From Firmicutes bacterium UBA7709 (GTDB lineage: Bacteria; Bacillota_A; Clostridia; Peptostreptococcales; Anaerovoracaceae), in contig DLFX01000101.1 in the NCBI GenBank assembly GCA_002482405.1, positions 2,034-9,998 of the forward strand: a DNA stretch of 7,965 nucleotides, written 5' to 3'. The position numbers were made by a program, and so were the translations under genes. Below are positions 6,157-7,965 of the stretch, one piece after another. A model generated the notes under the pieces. That model saw only the letters and a list, made by a program, of their open reading frames with translations. It was not told where the DNA came from and did not search any database. Each line of letters opens with the position of its first letter. The first letter of the stretch is position 1.

Positions 6157-6357
6157 ATTCAATTGTTTCCTCAAGGAGAATATGAACCTAGTATCATATG
6201 TACGCAATAACATAGGGTGAGACAAAACACAAGACGACACAATGCGACACGAATGTCATATTGTGTCTTTTTTATGCATTTGGAAATTTTCCGCTAAAGA
6301 ATAAATAAGCGACACGATTGCCATAATATCCAGAGAATCTGTAAAAGAAGGGATAAA
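6157..6357. other. Intergenic region between the PspC and zinc-knuckle genes
   Basis: Contains the terminator above. The 9-mer GCGACACGA occurs both inside the terminator (6244-6252) and at 6309-6317. The near-palindrome GGAAATTTTCC lies at about 6282-6292. TTTGGA followed 17 bp later by TAAATA is only a weak promoter candidate for the downstream small gene. No convincing gene or RNA was found. Confidence 0.5.
6236..6273 (+). terminator. Intrinsic terminator after the PspC gene
   Basis: GACACAAT (6236-6243) pairs with ATTGTGTC (6260-6267). Inside, after a 2x2 partial mismatch, GACA (6246-6249) pairs with TGTC (6254-6257) across a CGAA loop. Six T follow (6268-6273). It sits 80 bp after the PspC stop. 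Confidence 0.85.
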
Positions 6358-6552
6358 ATGAAACAATTCACCTGCAACTGCATCGACGGGCAGTTTACCC
6401 GCCCGGACCAGGTCTTTGTCGGTTTCGATGAAGAAAAATCCATCAGCTCCATTCTCTGCGCCTATCGTCCGAAGCAGAAGGTTACGCTGAGAAGCATAAA
6501 GCTGGATGTAAATTATTGCCCCAAGTGCGGGGCAAAGTTGAAAGATATTTAG
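6358..6552 (+). CDS. Small hypothetical protein with C-terminal zinc-knuckle
   Basis: 64 residues; ATG preceded by AAGGGA with a short 4-nt gap. Not a family I can name. Visible features: a Cys-rich N-terminus (TCNCIDG, Cys6 and Cys8), a central stretch with Cys34, and a C-terminal YCPKCGAKL knuckle (Cys54, Cys57) of the kind found in small zinc-ribbon proteins. Cys6/Cys8 and Cys54/Cys57 could together form one four-Cys zinc site, though the CxC half would be unusual. No signal peptide or membrane segment, so it is probably cytosolic. It lies after the PspC terminator and converges with the phzF-like gene, the two stops being only 21 bp apart with no terminator seen between. The knuckle and the RBS support a real gene despite its size. 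Confidence 0.65.
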   Translation: MKQFTCNCIDGQFTRPDQVFVGFDEEKSISSILCAYRPKQKVTLRSIKLDVNYCPKCGAKLKDI

Positions 6553-6573
6553 GATTTACAATCGGATGGCCCG

Positions 6574-7521
6574 TCACAGATTGATCTCTCCGCAGGCCAG
6601 AATGGCCGCGCTTCCGCCGACCTGGATCTTTATGATTTCGCCGTCGAGAGTCAGCCTGCTGGTGATCTTTGACGGCCGGTTCATCGCCTCGCCCTGGATG
6701 AAGAGATTTTCCGTTCCCTCGCAAAGCAAGCCGTTTTTGTACAGGTAATAAGTCAGTGCGCCGTTGGAAGTTCCGGTTGCCGCCTCTTCGTCGATGTCGT
6801 AAAGAGGCGCGAAGTTTCTGCAGTGAATGGCGCCGTCCTCCGAGTTTACCGTGAAGGCATGGACGCCTACCACTTCATACTTTTCCGACAGCCGGGAAAG
6901 GGCGTTGAAATCCGGAGCGATGGCAGCCAGCTCCTTTTCATCCCGAACAGGCATCATAATGTCCGGAAGTCCGGTGGAAACCATTTCCGGGATCAGCGCG
7001 AACTTCTCGTCCGGGAGCAGCGCGAATTCATCCTTGCTCTCGGTACTTTCAGCATGAATTTTTTTTCTGAGGACCGTTCCCTGGTTTTCTTCCCTTATCC
7101 CCATGACCCCATATAGTTCGCGCAAGGCGTCGGGATCTGTGATCTTATCGATGGCTTCAGGATTCCCCATGTCCATGAGCACGGTATTTCCGGAAAGGTC
7201 GATGTTCAGGCAGCCTGCCAGGGTATTGCAGATATAGGAGGACCCAAAGGGAGCAAGACCGGCTTCGGCCATTGCAAAGAAGGAGCCGATGGTTGCGTGA
7301 CCGCAGAGGTCGACTTCGGCGGCGGGGGTAAAGTATCGGAGATGGAACTCCTTTTCTCCTGTCTGTTTGATAAACGCTGTTTCAGAATACCGAAGCTCCG
7401 CCGCCGTTTTAAGCATCACTTCATCCTTCGGGAAATCCGTTCCCCGATCCAGTATGACGACTCCCGCGGGGTTTCCACCAAACAGGGTGTCGGTAAACGC
7501 ATCCACAATATAAAATTTCAT
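6574..7521 (-). CDS. PhzF-family isomerase / epimerase-like protein
   Basis: 315 residues, slightly longer than the common 260-300. ATG at 7521 has a strong RBS AGGAGG 6 nt upstream. The diaminopimelate-epimerase-like double fold of the PhzF family shows clearly: FYIVDAFTDTLFGGNPAGVV (3-22), the catalytic-Glu motif YSETAF with Glu47, YFTPAAEVDLCGHATIG (63-79), and the second-domain motif DEEAATGTSNGALTYYL (244-260). PhzF in phenazine makers isomerises trans-2,3-dihydro-3-hydroxyanthranilate, but most homologues in other bacteria have unknown substrates. No phenazine gene is nearby, so a phenazine role is not supported. Residues about 141-180 form an acidic/basic stretch that may account for the extra length. 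Cytosolic. It is transcribed alone, from the promoter at 7581-7609. Confidence 0.9.
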   Translation of the reverse strand: MKFYIVDAFTDTLFGGNPAGVVILDRGTDFPKDEVMLKTAAELRYSETAFIKQTGEKEFHLRYFTPAAEVDLCGHATIGSFFAMAEAGLAPFGSSYICNTLAGCLNIDLSGNTVLMDMGNPEAIDKITDPDALRELYGVMGIREENQGTVLRKKIHAESTESKDEFALLPDEKFALIPEMVSTGLPDIMMPVRDEKELAAIAPDFNALSRLSEKYEVVGVHAFTVNSEDGAIHCRNFAPLYDIDEEAATGTSNGALTYYLYKNGLLCEGTENLFIQGEAMNRPSKITSRLTLDGEIIKIQVGGSAAILACGEINL

Positions 7522-7527
7522 CTGAAC

Positions 7528-7533
7528 CCTCCT
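7528..7533 (-). promoter_or_regulatory. Ribosome binding site of the PhzF-family gene
   Basis: AGGAGG on the minus strand, 6 nt before ATG 7521. This near-perfect Shine-Dalgarno fixes the start. Confidence 0.85.
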
Positions 7534-7580
7534 AAACCTTCCGTTAAATCCTAAAACCTCCGAAAATTTTCTACGAATGC

Positions 7581-7609
7581 ATTATAATACGCCCAGGATG
7601 CCGGCGCAA
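7581..7609 (-). promoter_or_regulatory. Promoter of the PhzF-family gene
   Basis: On the minus strand TTGCGC (7609-7604), 17 bp, then a consensus TATAAT (7586-7581). Transcription would begin near 7574, leaving a leader of about 50 nt that contains several AGG/GGA runs. The -10 is perfect and the -35 matches only at TTG. Confidence 0.5.
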
Positions 7610-7715
7610 GGGCGCACACAAATTTGCATAGGACGCAGGTGCCGCCGATTGGGGACAAAAGGCAAAGGACGCCGCTATGCTCAAAATTTCGGGTATGGAG
7701 TAGCCAGCCGCCCCG
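7610..7715. other. GC-richer non-coding block with weak pairing potential
   Basis: GCATAG (7626-7631) and CTATGC (7675-7680) are inverted and could close a 43-nt loop; GGACGC occurs twice within it (7631-7636, 7667-7672). Two overlapping reading frames cross this block and the next, but neither has a ribosome binding site or a protein-like composition, so I treat it as non-coding. No known riboswitch core was recognised. Confidence 0.4.
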
Positions 7716-7859
7716 GAGTGTGCAAAAATGCGAGCTTGGAGTATATTTTTACCGTTTGAAGGTCGTTAGAAGGAAAAAATATACACCCTACTTGAAAGTT
7801 GGACTCCCATAGGGGGGGTGCCCTACTGCACCATAGTCAAAATTCTGCACACTCGAGGG
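7711..7859. ncRNA. Candidate structured RNA or small element with nested stems
   Basis: The outer arms GAGTGTGCA (7716-7724) and TGCACACTC (7846-7854) pair over 9 bp and continue, after a 2x2 internal loop, with CCC (7711-7713) to GGG (7857-7859). Inside, GTATATTTTT (7741-7750) pairs perfectly with AAAAATATAC (7775-7784), and GGTGC (7817-7821) with GCACC (7828-7832) inside GACT/AGTC (7802-7805, 7835-7838). Three nested or sequential stems in about 149 nt is more than expected by chance and gives a three-way-junction-like fold. The orientation is unclear: no T-run terminator follows on either strand. It could be an RNA gene, a cis-regulatory RNA or a small non-autonomous mobile element. No known family was recognised. 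Confidence 0.4.
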
Positions 7860-7943
7860 AATGGTTCTGTGGTTATGCGGCGCATTAATCATGAATAGTA
7901 ACATTTCCGTACAACATATCCGTATACATATTTATTATTAAGA

Positions 7944-7965
7944 GTTATAGGCCATGGCCTATAAC
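7944..7965. promoter_or_regulatory. Perfect 22-bp palindrome at the right edge
   Basis: The half-arm GTTATAGGCCA is followed immediately by its exact reverse complement, ending at the last base of the window. The ATAG-N8-CTAT pattern within it resembles the dyads bound by LysR-type regulators. With no T-run visible it is more likely an operator for a gene beyond the edge than a terminator, but the missing flank prevents a firm call. Confidence 0.5.

Noticed and set aside
6182..6220. 12-codon frame (MNLVSYVRNNIG) after the PspC gene
   Set aside because: The AAGGAG upstream is only 3 nt from the ATG, too close for normal initiation, and the peptide has no recognisable feature.
7626..7680. Cyclic-di-GMP type I riboswitch (GGACGC and GGCAAA words present)
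   Set aside because: The short words occur, but their order, spacing and the paired stems of that riboswitch are absent.
7577..7812. Two overlapping plus-strand frames of about 60 codons
   Set aside because: No ribosome binding site, Arg/Lys/Cys-rich junk-like composition, and they run through the inverted-repeat structures, so a non-coding explanation fits better.

Overview
This window looks like the chromosome of an anaerobic Gram-positive member of Clostridia (Bacillota) with mid-range GC. The clues are strong AGGAGG-type ribosome binding sites, short intergenic regions with hairpin-plus-T-run terminators, a 4-hydroxybutyryl-CoA dehydratase closely related in sequence to the amino-acid-fermenting clostridial enzyme, and a large secreted GLUG-motif protein. 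A relative of the 4-aminobutyrate-fermenting clostridia (Anaerovoracaceae-like) fits, but genus cannot be set from the sequence alone. No tRNA, rRNA, CRISPR array, integrase or transposase gene was seen.

Layout. (1) 2415 to 1, minus strand: the first 805 codons of a secreted protein that runs off the left edge. It has a signal peptide, a GLUG-type repeat region, a divergent ZinT-like domain, a lipocalin-like beta domain and a Gly/Ser linker. (2) 2416-2771: a divergent control region with two matching inverted repeats (GGTTAG-N6-CTAACC) just downstream of a minus-strand promoter, and a separate plus-strand promoter. (3) 2772-5026, plus strand: a probable two-gene operon of a PgeF/YfiH-type laccase-domain protein and an AbfD-type 4-hydroxybutyryl-CoA dehydratase, closed by a strong hairpin terminator. 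(4) 5579-5085, minus strand: an unrecognised 164-residue protein ending at the same terminator, so it probably works in both directions. (5) 5752-6156, plus strand: a PspC-domain membrane protein whose promoter region carries an exact 11-bp tandem duplication containing TATAAT, followed by a terminator. (6) 6358-6552, plus strand: a 64-residue protein with a C-terminal CPKCG zinc-knuckle. (7) 7521-6574, minus strand: a PhzF-family isomerase/epimerase-like enzyme. (8) 7522-7965: no convincing gene, but a promoter for the PhzF gene, a roughly 149-nt block with nested inverted repeats that could be a structured RNA or small element, and a perfect 22-bp palindrome at the right edge.

How the parts relate. 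The genes do not form one obvious pathway. The most coherent unit is the left end: a ZinT-related exported protein under what looks like a palindrome-binding repressor, which suggests metal-responsive control although the usual zinc-binding histidines are only partly kept. The AbfD gene sits next to a cytosolic laccase-domain gene rather than the usual 4-hydroxybutyrate pathway genes, and the spacing between two of its iron-sulfur ligands appears one residue shorter than in the characterised enzyme.
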